DNA from: Dyella subtropica
GTDB taxonomy: Bacteria; Pseudomonadota; Gammaproteobacteria; Xanthomonadales; Rhodanobacteraceae
DNA length: 64,000 nucleotides
Reading direction: 5' to 3'
Assembly: GCF_026283965.1 (NCBI RefSeq)
Contig: NZ_JAPDPD010000004.1
Coordinates: forward strand, 124,001-188,000
A model generated the notes under the pieces. It was given only the letters and a program-made list of their open reading frames with translations, was not told the origin of the DNA and ran no database searches. Positions 27,001-29,349 of the stretch are shown here, piece after piece; position 1 is the stretch's first letter, and every line of letters begins with the position of its first letter. Position numbers and translations under genes: made by a program.

Positions 27001-29315
27001 CCGCGATCCTCACCCAGCGGCACCTGCGGCAGGCAGCGCCGTCGGTGCCCGGCGTGCCGGTGGTCTGCATCGACGGCGACACCGATACGTGGGCCGGCGA
27101 AGACGCTAGCAATCTCGCGAACACCACGCAGCCGGGCCACCTGGCTTACGTGATCTACACGTCGGGTTCCACCGGCAAGCCGAAGGGCGTCGGCGTCGAC
27201 CACCGCGGCATCGTCAACCGCCTGCAATGGATGCAGGAGGCCTACCCACTGACCGCCGCCGACCGCGTGCTGCAGAAGACGCCCTTCAGCTTCGACGTTT
27301 CGGTGTGGGAGTTCTTCTGGCCGCTGCTGGAAGGCGCCACGCTCGTCGTCGCCAAGCCCGGCGGCCATCAGGACGTGGCCTACCTGGCCGGCCTCATCGA
27401 CGCCGAAGGCATCACCACCACGCACTTCGTGCCGCCGATGCTCGACGTGTTCCTCAACGAGGTGGAGCCCGGCAGCGGGCGCTCGCTGCGCCAGGTGATG
27501 TGCAGCGGGCAGGCGCTGCCGATGGAACTGCAACAGCGCTTCTTCGCCACGTGGGACCACGTGGAACTGCACAACCTGTACGGCCCGACGGAAGCTTCGG
27601 TCGACGTCACCTACTGGCCATGCAGCAAGCACAGCCCGCTGAATTGCGTGCCGATCGGCAAGCCCATCGCCAACATCCAGATCCATATCCTCGACGACTT
27701 TCTTAACCCGGTGCCGATGGGCGTGGTGGGCCACCTGTACATCGCGGGCATCGGCCTGGCGCGCGGTTACGTCAACCGCCCGGACCTGACCGCGCAGACC
27801 TTCATCCCCAATCCGTTCAGTGCGACGCCAGGCGTGCGCATGTACCGGTCGGGCGACCTTGCGCGCTACCTGCCGGACGGCACTATCGAATACCTCGGCC
27901 GCAGCGACCACCAGGTGAAGATCCGCGGCCTGCGCATCGAGCTCGGCGAGATCGAGTCGACGCTGGCGGCGATGGACGCCGTGCGCGATGTGGTGGTGCT
28001 GGCACGGCCGGACGAACGTGGCATACCGCGCCTGGTGGCCTACCTGGTGGCACACGATGGCCAGGCGCTGCCGGACGCGGCCTCGCTGCGACGGACCCTG
28101 GCGCAGACGCTGCCCGACTACATGGTGCCGGAATACTTCGTGCCCCTGGCGGTGATGCCACTCACCTCCAATGGCAAGGTCGACCGCAAGGCGCTGCCCG
28201 CGCCGGAGATGGCGCACGACGAAGCCGAGCACGTCGCGCCGCGCACGGCGACCGAGAAGGCGATCGCGGCGGTGTGGTCGGAGCTGCTGAAGGTGGAGAG
28301 CGTTGGCATCACCGACGATTTCTTCGAACTGGGCGGTCACTCCCTGCTGGCGACGCAGCTCGTATCACAATTGCGCAAGCGCCAGGTCGCCGACATCGAG
28401 CTGCGCGACTTGTTCTCGCATGCCACGCTGGGCGCGCTGGCAGCGTTTGTCGATACGAGGAAGCAGGGCGGTGCGCACCCGAACCTGGTGCCCATCCGTG
28501 AGAAGGGATCGGCCGCGCCGCTGTTCCTGATTCATCCGATCGGCGGTGGCGTGCAGTACGCCTTCGACTTGTCGCAACACCTGGATGCCGACCAGCCCGT
28601 GTATGGCCTGGCGGTAGGCGAAACGCTGCAGGCGAGCATCGACAGCATGGCGTCGACCTATCTGGACGCCATCCGCGAAGTGCGTCCGTCCGGTCCGTAC
28701 CTGCTGGCCGGCTGGTCGCTGGGCGGCATGGTCGCCTACGAGATTGCTCACCGACTGCTGGCGGCGGGCGAGGATGTGCAGTTCGTAGGCATGATCGATA
28801 CCAGCGGCCCGTCGATGCGCGCGAAGCAGCGCGACGAACATCCGATCAAGCACGATGGGTGCCGGGCGCTGCTGAACTGGCTGCTCGACCTGAACCTTGC
28901 CGGTGATTGGCGCCGCCATCCCGCGTATCCCGAACTGATGGCGCGGGCTCAGCGCGGCGACCTCGACGGCATGATCGCGCTATGCATGGGCGCAGGGCTG
29001 GTGCCGCCCGGACTGGATACGGACGAGGTGAAGCGCACCGTGGCCCTGTACGAAGCCTGCGGCCGCGCAGCCGACGACTATCGGCCGCCCGCGGCGCAGT
29101 TGCCGGTGACGTACTTCGCGGCGGACCGCCGCGAAGGCGAGGACGTCGCGCTGGGTTGGCGCGAGTTGCTGGGCCGGCATCTGGAGGTATCGAGGATCGG
29201 CGGTTCGCATCTGTCGATCGTCAAGTCGCCGCTGGTCGAAAAGCTCGCGCGCGACATCTCGGAGCGGATCGGGCGCTATGCGCCGCGCCTCTCCTTCACC
29301 GCCACCAACCCCTGA
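1..29315 (+). CDS. Hybrid trans-AT polyketide synthase / NRPS, 5'-truncated by window edge
   Basis: A single open frame enters from outside the window (first complete codon at 3) and ends with TGA at 29313-29315, at least 9,770 residues. The frame already encodes a ketoreductase Rossmann loop around 60-75, so the TTG at 153 is not the true start. Domains by motif: 6 KS (active Cys codons at 1803, 6282, 9522, 13947, 17526, 23628), 4 DH, 5 KR, 1 C-methyltransferase, 7 ACP, 2 PCP, one condensation, one adenylation and one terminal thioesterase domain. No AT domain with a GHSxG motif is present between any KS and the next domain. Each KS is instead followed by a short linker ending in PTYPFARERYW-like sequence, typical of trans-AT synthases (known for the family), so a free-standing AT must be supplied from elsewhere. 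The protein is a cytoplasmic megasynthase activated by phosphopantetheinylation. Its product is not identifiable from sequence alone. Confidence 0.97.
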   Translation, partial: WTGAIDAGSPWKAQGVYLITGGAGGLGLIFAREIATHAKGATLILTGRSPLTEATQAKLSELEALGATAQYRQLDVGNREAVRHVVHDVAETFGGLHGIIHSAGVLRDSFIIKKTREELHEVLHAKVAGTLHLDEASRDLALDCFVCFASTSGALGNVGQADYAAANAFMDAFAHHRAELVARGERQGRTLSINWPLWEEGGMQVDAATRQSMTQQTGLIPLRTASGCAALVQALSSGLSQVLVAEGAIRRFKSALSGVAKPIAVAAKPESSAPSALSDELQEKAKRYFVRLLSSTLKRPAHSIDARAQMEAYGIDSILVMDLTRTLEQVFGPLSKTLLFEYQTIAALAGYFLQHHLARLSEVLGETLHDAPVATSSREEEAPIVAATTTRRPRFGAREPGFPNVIAPTRDFAHANPSTTTKDVGEIAIIGVAGRYPQAANLEQFWANLSQGKDSITEIPSERWDYHLYYDEDRSKPGKTYSRWGGFIDGVDLFDPLFFNISPREAELMDPQERLFLECVHATLEDAGYTRETVTQHAGAGQEGSVGVFVGVMYEEYQLYGAQEQARGRNLAMLNSAASVANRVSYFCNFNGPSLALDTMCSSSLTAIHLACQSLQRGGCAVAIAGGVNVSVHPNKYLMLAQGKFISGKGRCESFGEGGEGYVPGEGVGAVLLKPLAQAKADGDHIYGVIKATAINHGGKTNGYTVPNPNAQAKVIEQALREGGIDARAVSYVEAHGTGTSLGDPIEIAGLSKAFRNWTQDTQFCAIGSAKSNIGHGESAAGIAGVTKVLLQLKHRQLAPSLHSSVLNPNIDFGGTPFVVQQELAPWPRPWVDSREYPRIAGISSFGAGGANAHVVIEEYVAPVVPATMSGPALIVLSARHEDRLREQVQRLLDAIASDGTIALADLAYTLQVGREAMEERLALVVNTLDELREKLSAFVAGETAVDDLYRGQVKRNKDAFAALAGDDDIGAAVEAWIAKGKFGKLLDLWVKGLAFDWQRLYGAERPRRISLPTYPFARERYWVQTGPTQPATSSGTGAALHPLLHRNTSDVTGLRFSTRLSGDEFFLADHLVQGARILPGVAQLEMARCAVGEAIGAAGHIALSDVVWVRPIKVGAKGLALDIALYPEATGDISFEICSEDENGEALVHSQGVALVGATETSGASTAHDLAALREQCAQAHWNAQACYAAFEQMGLHYGPGFQGLRELFVGSRQVLARITLPASVQASQDDYVLHPSLLDAALQATLGLQMGAATEAGGMTLMLPFALGALEVLAPCPSAMWAVVRHSAGSKTGDAVQRLDIDLCDELGAVCVRFKQFSLRPVVASAEHGAPVKTLLLRPTWEAQPVVTATGRAFARHLVVLCGLDAADADRVQAHMPGVVCLAFAVNQDLAQHYESVGGALLEQIQSLGSQPGQHLIQVVVPDQGAGRTMAGLGGMLRTAQLENPRIVGQVISVEPAQDVMQALLDNRGGDASHVRYVNGERQVSGWAELAGAANAGSPWKAHGVYLITGGAGGLGLIFAREIASQARNPVLILTGRSALNESIQAHIRQLEALGAVVRYHAIDVTDAAALTQLVHSIPEEFESLDGIIHSAGVVRDSFIVRKTRQQLHEVLSAKVTGTLNLDEASRDMVLDCFICFSSIAGAIGNVGQADYATANAFMDAFAHHRAERVARGERHGHTLSINWPLWDEGGMQVDAATRTMLKQQLGMQPLASDSGLLALRQALASGLNQLMVVAGDAARIRQVVLGKPQEKLAVMPAAIDSHDGNAKESGSAAAFSEHRLQERGIRGQVKRALVGMVSSLIKVKPEDIDGDTALSEYGFDSISLTEFGNALNQQYRLELKPTIFFEYPTLDGLADYLAREHQSALTPRFASANSAASPAPATVVAVPATASVHERIRSRRHSRFSTSVAASAANRNAAVDEPIAIIGMSGQFPQARDIETFWRNLVEGKDCIGEIPRERWDWRAWYGDPAREQNKTNIKWGGFIDGVDEFDPMFFGISPKEAELMDPQQRLMMIHVWKALEDAGYAGPALSGSDTAIYVGTMASGYGHLISRARMAIEGYSSTGAVASVGPNRMSYFLNFHGPSEPVETACSSSLIALRRAMLAIARGDCSMAIAGGVNTIVNPELHVSFNKAGMLSEDGRCKTFSSEANGYVRGEGVAMLVLKRLSDAERDGDHIYGLVRGTAENHGGRANSLTAPNPKAQAAVVRRAYQQAGIDPRSVTYIEAHGTGTPLGDPVEINGLKAAFKELYAASGESEVAAPHCGLGSVKTNIGHLELAAGVAGVIKVLLQMKHRTLVKSLHSDSLNPYIDLDDSPFYVVQEAREWKAVRDAQGQVLPRRAGVSSFGFGGVNAHVVLEEYLAPASVPVANGPVAVVLSARNEERLREQAQQLLAFLDSPQAESEIALADLAYTLQVGREAMEERLGLVAGSHTELRDKLARFLSGDGGVDELYRGQAKRNKDALGPWSADEDMAHTVRSWVGKGKLSKLLDMWVKGYGLDWSALYGAHKPRRISLPTYAFARERYWVPAGDANLPTASSVGALLHPLVQRNSSNLLGPRFSSRFGGDEFFLADHVVLDKRVLPGVAQLEMARFAASEAMDGAGQLHLKDVVWSRPAVAGSEGLELHVSLYPEDSGDIGYEIHADPVDGEIVVYGRGVVTETIDDISPAPHDLEALRQQCTQVHLSAAQCYAAFQALGLNYGDGFQGLSELFVGEKLVLARITLPSAVQATKDRYVLHPSLLDAALQASIGLQMGAGAGDLTLMLPFAMGSLDVLAPCTTSMWAVVRHSSDRASGDAVHTVDIDLCDESGVPCLRFKQLGLRVLATPPTGGLVRDAKHEEATSHGKDRLVNDSTPLPLVETTAVRTVENVSDDIQERSTRYFVRFLSATLKLPTHRIDPRAQMETYGIDSLLVLDLTRALEKQFGPLPKTLFFEYQTIAALSGYFVQHHPAAMAALFGESRAAAAVVSVPSATKLDKPASAPMSRRSRYGARGRIGKDAGRDVGEIAIIGVAGRYPQAANLEQFWANLSQGRDSITEIPVERWDHTRYYDEDRNALGKTYGKWGGFIDGVDLFDPLFFNISPREAELMDPQERLFLECVHATLEDAGYTRDNVSQDGEVGVFVGVMYEEYQLYGAQEQARGRPIAVSGHPASIANRISYFCNFNGPSMALDTMCSSSLTAIHLACQGIQRGDCAVAVAGGVNVSIHPNKYLTLAQGRFISGKGRCESFGEGGEGYVPGEGVGAVLLKPLAQAKADGDHIYGVIRATAVNHGGKTNGYTVPNPNAQAKVIERALREGGIDARAMSYIEAHGTGTSLGDPIEIAGLSKAFGQWTQDKQFCAIGSAKSNIGHCESAAGIAGVTKVLLQLKHRQLAPSLHSAVLNPNIDFEATPFVVQQELAPWPRPLLDAGDEMREVPRIAGISSFGAGGANAHVVIEEYVAPVASQAGSGPALIVLSARQEDRLREQVQQLLEAITSGADIVLADLAYTLQVGREAMEERLALVVNSLDELREKLSAYLAGDTSIDELYRGQVKRHKDTLSALDGDDDMGAIAEAWVSKGKFGKLLDLWVKGLAFDWRRLYGADLPRRISLPTYPFARERYWIEVSASPSTDVATAGGLLHPLLHRNTSSFSVQRFSSHFSGEEFFLADHVVQGTRILPGVAQLEMARYAASIAIEETCALRLSDVAWLRPVTVGALGLDLHIALMPQDGGDIRFELYRDTEDGDTVTYSQGSVMVVADANAEVVATHDLAVLREQCTAASMSAAQCYAAFKQMGLHYGPGFQGLSELFVGPQQVLARITLPASAPDGYELHPSLLDAALQAAIGLVHPADDASEPTLWLPVALESLEVLAPCVADMWAVVRPSAGHVMGDASPKAWPVLDVDLCDEAGMVCVRFSQLELRASTITVEPDTALQTLLTTPVWEARSAAKRIENPAFARHLVMLCGLDAVDTDRVQADLPGAMFLTFAADQDLAQGYASAAAALLEQIQALSSQPGQHLIQVMVPSHGVDQTFVGLGGMLRTAQLENPRIVGQTIGIEPGQDVVQALLENRGGDASQVRYVHGVRQVVSWAELAGASDADSPWKANGVYLITGGAGGLGLIFAREIATHAKGATLVLTGRSQPTEATQAKLRELEALGASAQYRQLDVGDREAVMNLVHDIAATCGGLHGIIHSAGVLRDSFIIKKTREELHEVLRAKVAGTLHLDEASRELALDCFICFSSVSGARGNVGQADYAAANAFMDAFAHYRGDLATQGLRHGRTLSVNWPLWEEGGMQVDAATRQYLLQETGMTPLRRASGCVALVQALSSGRPQVLVAEGRLEQLKATLLKDSAVQPPPVVIEAHRAEPIAEDLREKTIRHLARLLSATLKLPAQKIDASARLEAYGIDSVMVMDLTQKLEKSFGSLPKTLFFEYQTMAALADYFLQSHRAVLVELLGEQTAIAASATVAKPGRSLAAAPTVPRRSRFDLRSAPVGIADTANIGIAIIGIAGRYPQARNLEEFWANLSQGRDSITEIPADRWDHALYFDADRNAPGKTYGKWGGFIDGVDRFDARFFNISPREAELMDPQERLFLECVHATLEDAGYTRENVAEDGDVGVFAGVMYEEYQLYGAQEQARGRFVAAPGSPASIANRISYFCDFNGPSMALDTMCSSSLTAIHLACESLARGGCSVAIAGGVNVSVHPNKYLVLAQGKFISAKGRCESFGEGGEGYVPGEGVGAVLLKPLAQAKADGDNIYGVIRATAVNHGGKTNGYTVPNPNAQAKVIERALRAGGIDARHVSYIEAHGTGTSLGDPIEIAGLSKAFRHWTQDTGYCAIGSAKSNIGHAESAAGIAGLTKVLLQLKHRQLAPSLHSAVLNPNIDFEATPFVVQQELAPWSRPVIDGREQPRIAGISSFGAGGANAHIVVEEYVSSATVRPSAGPAMVPLSARDEERLRERARELLACLATPGIELADLAYTLQIGREAMDERLALLVHSLDELRDGLTAYLAGETAIEGLYLGQARRGAGAFAALAGDDDMAGTVATWFARGKYDRLLDLWTKGLHVDWRRLHGDGEHLRRISLPTYPFARERHWFPVGAAQLPSRVESVSLSETTPAAPIETLMFRPAWTTRPFTADERAGESYASRLVLLCGVEDGQAARIREQFPEATCLVVSAGADLAVSFESAAATLLERLQALAVQTGRHLVQVVVPREGEWQAMAGLDGMLRTARLESSRLVGQLIAIDTGQDVVRALLDDGEAQRVRHVHGERQVGHWVEVQVEARPATQIASPWKDHGVYLITGGAGGLGLIFAHAIAGEVRNPVLVLTGRSAMNETVKGHVRQLEARGAVVRYHAVDVADADAVAALVRGIPEEFESLDGIVHSAGVVRDSFLVAKTRGELREVLRAKVAGTLNLDRASHDMALDAFICFSSIAAVMGSVGQADYASANAFMDAFVLERAERVARGERRGRTLSIDWPLWAEGGMQVDAATQTMMRQHLGMHPLSTEEGVQALRDAWASDASQLLVVSGEAERIREAVLGTVSQVAVKVPSAATEDEDIATEASSREAVWSSLAVLVSSLIKVKPEDLDGETTFSEYGFDSVSLTEFGNALNQHYRLRLTPTVFFEHPTLDGLTDHLVREHGVALAPTPVRTRVAANAAVASVSAPVATPAPAVDESILDKPGANKPSADESVADEPIAIVGMSGRFPHAADIDAFWNNLLDGRDCIDEIPPGRWDWRSIHGDPGRETHRTNIIWGGFIDGVDEFDPMFFGISPKEAELMDPQQRLAMIHVWKALEDAGYAGTALAGSDTAIYVGTGATGYGRLVDRAGLGGEAYASTGGVPSVGPNRISFLFDWHGPSEPVETACSSSLIALARGVAAIRRGHASVAVVGGVNTIVTPEAHISFSKAGMLSADGRCKTFSAEADGYVRGEGVAMLVLKKLSDAERDGDHIHGLVRGVAENHGGHANSLTAPNPTAQAEVIRKAHRQAGIDPRSVTYIEAHGTGTRLGDPVEVQGLKAAFGDEAVAAPYCGLGSVKTNIGHLELAAGVAGVVKVLLQMKHRTLVKSLHSDRLNPYLELDGSPFYVVREARDWTSLRDAQGQALPRRAGVSSFGFGGVNAHVLLEEYIAPAATKSPIDGPVPVLLSARDEERLREQVRLLLDFVTSADVDLADLAYTLQVGRAAMETRLALVVSSMDELRDRLRSIASGDGKEGRVHRGVASRGRKDAQHDARTVAAWVEARDFDKLLDAWVKGLALDWRALHGTRTPRRVSLPTYPFARGRYWVQDGTAPISSEPAEPAVSGREWLLLPTWEVVEPKLASPASGGRSLIIGGSSTQRAALRAVLPDATALEWPALADVAAIEYRLRASGSFDRLIWLVDADEASAADDDESLVAAQERGVIAGFRLVKALVALGFDQRALDWTIVTVQAQAVHGSDANAPRHAAVHGFAGAVAKEFAHWRLRLLDMAREGAWPVDIMSRLIDDHRGATLAWRGGQWFRQVLSPVDAASVEQGASPYREGGVYVVVGGAGGIGQAWSEHMIRTYRARIVWIGRRPEDDAIAQARTRLGAFGPMPLYVAADASDQSALERAREDVLARHGMIHGVVHAAIDLLDKSVAQMDEERLRAGLSAKVDASVRIGQVFGALSLDFMLFFSSLAGFVRAAGQGNYAAGCTFKDAYALHLAARLPYPVKVMNWGYWGSIGVVASGDYRERMARQGIGSIEPAEGMRALDRLLRSPMPQLGFMKATREDVRGGMFDLVGDVRVRLHPARFDSLAKTLAQGVAAVFPGDSAQFAAEGREIDRLALAILRGELQALGLMSTSLMGSSLMDSALTEHPRYARWLRHSLRWIAEAAPGAAAPSLDHAWAAWNERKTAWLGAGNVRQAQVTLVDTMLRALPAILQGKVEATAVMFPDSSMRLVEGVYQGNAVADHFNDVLCDAVCAFVAARVARDPAARLRIVEIGAGTGGTSARVLARLAPYAEHIGEYGYTDLSRAFLLHAKGKYGPHYPYLSYRLLDIGSPLEGQDIDAGAYDLVIATNVLHATKDIRESLRNAKALLGANGLLMLNELASCELWSHLTFGLLDGWWLYEDEALRIPGCPSLSPARWDAVLREEGYRHVHFPAEPAHGLGQQVIVAESDGVTLQKPVVKASAKASVPARVDVATVSRPVEAAAAPSRSNSDAAASLRERCRSRIAKLVGKALKMPVSEIDTAAGLDRYGMDSILVLELTNALRAAFEGIGMEDKVSSTLFFEHPTIDALVDHFVATEPAAMARWTGTDAGVTHQARRHPMLHRDTSDASARRFGSHFDGAEFFLADHRVQGRRVLPGVAQLEIARVAVQRATPDSARVRLGQIVWARPAFADETGLSLNVTLEPEQDGAFRFALHGDDGTVYSQGIASSDATLAEPAGRHDLASLRARCTVAHVGHERCYAVFERKGLQYGPAFRGVDELFVGEGEVLARISLPASVASSLHDYVLHPSLLDAALQASLGLQLAARGEDGIALALPFALDAVQAFAPCTAEMWAYVRHAEGTPASGGISKLDIDLCDADGAVRVRLQKLSLRTLEPKPSPQPSTTPSPKPSRETNKDRNTHDMNDSIGITSHHSHATGTLPATAVLHEKSILQLRKLISRRLSLPLDAIGAGVGFDEYGMDSIVVMELTSALREVFGEERISATLFFEHSDIEGLVDHLMQADPVALSRWTGLDAMPPAVHETPPAAPVYANGTEAREVLPVEATIPSVPAVAAPFDVAIVGMSGRYPGANDIHQFWENLAAGRHSVTEVPPERWEHGRFFDERKGQAGKTYTRWAGLLDDVQGFDRLFFNIAPGEARLMSPQERLFMQEVHAGIEDAGYTAANLSTGRKVGVFVGVTNEHYATGARFWSIANRISHLCNFQGPSLAIDTACSSSLTAIHLAIESLRSGDSEVAIAGGVNLIVAPTQLIDLASMTMLSSDDKCKSFAAGADGFVDAEAVGAFVLKPLHRAMADGDHVYGVIKGSAINSGGKTNAYLVPNPNMQAQLVIDALRHAGVDARSVSYVEAQGTGSHLGDPIEVAGLAKAFRQWTQDKQFCAIGSAKSNVGHSESASGFVAVSKVLMQMKHGMLAPSLHAATPNPEIRFADTPFFVQQTLAPWPRPQLDVDGRRREFPRRAGISSFGAGGANAHLVIEEYVAPAASGREGLLAGPAMIVLSARDSERLKARAERLLAALAPERRAADLTLADVAYTLQVGREAMEERLALLVESLDELCAKLAAFVVGSKDVDDLYTGQAKRSAFSMLADDEDMQTVVQAWVAKGKYGKLLDLWVRGFSFDWNTLYGSGLYAGTMHPRRVSLPTYPFARERCWTDVRYPDAADALPAMGAVRTDVPLAVTAARTADPVQTMMRIWCELLGRPSVAIDDDFFELGGHSLLATQLAARIRDEFGVDVLVSTILEAPTLGALIQRLSMFVPTPDGVDVPQAVATTADASVDASFPLSFAQQRLWFLDQLEGHSPTYNIPAAVRLKGRLGADALEGALNDVVARHDALRARFGSVDGTPVQHIAPRLDLALMLHDLRGLAPKEREVKMRWLMLDEARTPFDLQGGPLVRGSLLRLADEEHLLLLTMHHIVSDGWSMGILVRELGALYAHRSFGGEASLPELPMRYVDFARWQREWLSGEVLERQLGYWKKQLAGSPTLLTLPTDRPRPPTQGQDGAALAYALPAGLSAKLQTLSRKSQGTLFMTLCAAFNVLLARYSGQTDICIGTPIANRNRSEIEGLIGLFVNTLALRTQVDLSAGFTDLLKQVRATTLDAYAHQDVQFEQLVGAVQPERHTSYSPLFQVMLVLQNTPLDLALPGLELELVPHETVTAKFDITLTLAESPQGLHGSFEYNTDLFDRATIERMGGHFTHLLQAIVAEPERPVGELSMVGEAERQHLVYGFNDTTKVYPLVGPDTHTLHQLFEVQVARGPNHTAVVYEGASLTYAELNARANRLARHLRRLGVGPDVLVGLCTERSIEMIVGLYAIVKAGGAYVPLDPTYPADRLATIVDDAAPAAILTQRHLRQAAPSVPGVPVVCIDGDTDTWAGEDASNLANTTQPGHLAYVIYTSGSTGKPKGVGVDHRGIVNRLQWMQEAYPLTAADRVLQKTPFSFDVSVWEFFWPLLEGATLVVAKPGGHQDVAYLAGLIDAEGITTTHFVPPMLDVFLNEVEPGSGRSLRQVMCSGQALPMELQQRFFATWDHVELHNLYGPTEASVDVTYWPCSKHSPLNCVPIGKPIANIQIHILDDFLNPVPMGVVGHLYIAGIGLARGYVNRPDLTAQTFIPNPFSATPGVRMYRSGDLARYLPDGTIEYLGRSDHQVKIRGLRIELGEIESTLAAMDAVRDVVVLARPDERGIPRLVAYLVAHDGQALPDAASLRRTLAQTLPDYMVPEYFVPLAVMPLTSNGKVDRKALPAPEMAHDEAEHVAPRTATEKAIAAVWSELLKVESVGITDDFFELGGHSLLATQLVSQLRKRQVADIELRDLFSHATLGALAAFVDTRKQGGAHPNLVPIREKGSAAPLFLIHPIGGGVQYAFDLSQHLDADQPVYGLAVGETLQASIDSMASTYLDAIREVRPSGPYLLAGWSLGGMVAYEIAHRLLAAGEDVQFVGMIDTSGPSMRAKQRDEHPIKHDGCRALLNWLLDLNLAGDWRRHPAYPELMARAQRGDLDGMIALCMGAGLVPPGLDTDEVKRTVALYEACGRAADDYRPPAAQLPVTYFAADRREGEDVALGWRELLGRHLEVSRIGGSHLSIVKSPLVEKLARDISERIGRYAPRLSFTATNP
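3..1070 (+). other. PKS module 1 (partial): KR-ACP
   Basis: The catalytic half of a ketoreductase is present: the glycine-rich GGAGGLG loop near 62-82, a GVLRDS motif (the Asp is the one associated with B-type ketoreductases), and the Ser/Tyr/Asn catalytic set in FASTSG and DYAAAN around 445-500. The acyl carrier protein has its attachment serine in YGIDSI at 951-953. The KS of this module and the structural half of the KR lie upstream of the window. Expected output is a beta-hydroxy intermediate, or an alkene if a DH lies upstream. Confidence 0.9.
1275..5600 (+). other. PKS module 2: KS-ATd-DH-KR-ACP
   Basis: KS about 1275-2580, active Cys in DTMCSSS at 1803-1805, with both histidine motifs intact (EAHGTGT, KSNIGH). 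AT-docking linker about 2600-3085. DH about 3118-3980 with HLVQGARILP (the HxxxGxxxxP motif) near 3210 and DAALQ near 3720. KR about 4000-5260 with GGAGGLG and GVVRDS. ACP serine in YGFDSI at 5472-5474. Expected to add an alpha,beta-unsaturated two-carbon unit. Confidence 0.9.
5775..8850 (+). other. PKS module 3: KS-ATd-DH-ACP, no KR
   Basis: KS about 5775-7085 with active Cys in TACSSSLIAL at 6282-6284 and intact EAHGTGT and KTNIGH. Docking linker about 7110-7590. DH about 7630-8480, whose first motif reads HVVLDKRVLP: the conserved Gly of HxxxGxxxxP is Asp, and the YGPGF motif reads YGDGF, so dehydratase activity is uncertain. The DH runs directly into an ACP (serine at 8730-8732) with no ketoreductase. 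Either the beta-ketone is kept, a neighbouring KR acts in trans, or the DH acts on an upstream hydroxyl. Confidence 0.85.
9010..13270 (+). other. PKS module 4: KS-ATd-DH-KR-ACP
   Basis: KS about 9010-10315, active Cys in DTMCSSS at 9522-9524. Docking linker about 10340-10810. DH about 10850-11705 with an intact HVVQGTRILP motif and DAALQ. KR about 11735-12990 with GGAGGLG and GVLRDS. ACP serine at 13158-13160. Very similar to module 2 in its KS and to module 1 in its KR and ACP. Expected to install a double bond. Confidence 0.9.
13437..16850 (+). other. PKS module 5: KS-ATd-KR-ACP
   Basis: KS about 13437-14730, active Cys in DTMCSSS at 13947-13949. Docking linker about 14755-15220, ending PTYPFARERHW. 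KR about 15295-16555 with intact GGAGGLG, GVVRDS and DYASAN motifs. ACP serine at 16731-16733. No dehydratase, so a beta-hydroxyl is expected to remain unless it is removed in trans. Confidence 0.9.
17017..23010 (+). other. PKS module 6: KS-ATd-KR-cMT-ACP-DH-ACP
   Basis: KS about 17017-18310, active Cys in TACSSSLIAL at 17526-17528. Docking linker about 18345-18790. A divergent KR about 18840-20180 (GGAGGIG; NYAAGCTF, where the usual Asn four residues after Tyr is Cys, as in KRs that precede methyltransferases). C-methyltransferase about 20350-21340 with the SAM-binding motif EIGAGTGGTS near 20806-20835. ACP serine at 21588-21590. Then a DH about 21780-22610 placed after the ACP, with intact HRVQGRRVLP, and a further ACP with serine at 22878-22880. 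Expected to give an alpha-methylated and probably dehydrated unit. Confidence 0.85.
22681..22703 (+). other. Start-like element inside the PKS frame (possible gene-fusion scar)
   Basis: A Pro/Ser-rich linker after the trailing DH is followed by purine-rich AGGA-type sequence at 22681-22691 and an in-frame ATG at 22701-22703. From that point a complete ACP-KS0-PCP-C-A-PCP-TE protein could begin. It could be a relic of two once-separate genes or a live internal start. Spacing to the ATG is about 10 bases, so a functional RBS is only possible, not shown. Confidence 0.4.
23160..25240 (+). other. PKS module 7: non-elongating KS (KS0)-ATd-PCP
   Basis: KS about 23160-24425 keeps the active Cys (TACSSSLTAIH, 23628-23630) and the KSNVGH motif. 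The first catalytic histidine is replaced by Gln: EAQGTGS, Gln codon 24033-24035, where the five other KSs have EAHGTGT. Loss of this His abolishes decarboxylative elongation in known KS0 domains, which only transacylate. The docking linker is about 24465-24945. The carrier domain (FFELGGHSL, serine 25128-25130) is peptidyl-carrier-like and hands the chain to the condensation domain. Confidence 0.88.
25315..29312 (+). other. NRPS module 8: C-A(Ser)-PCP-TE
   Basis: Condensation domain about 25315-26650 with HHIVSDG near 25717. Adenylation domain about 26690-28195 with YTSGSTGKPKG. Its binding-pocket code, read by eye from FDVSVW, HFVPP, VMCSGQ and LYGPTEASVD, is D-V-W-H-M-S-L-V-D, close to the established serine code. 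PCP serine at 28341-28343. Terminal thioesterase about 28495-29300 with GWSLGG (Ser 28716-28718) and a late GGSHLS histidine motif. It adds serine to the polyketide and releases the product by hydrolysis or cyclisation. Confidence 0.87.
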
Positions 29316-29349
29316 TTGATCAGGTATGACCGCCCAAGAGGGGAGTGCC

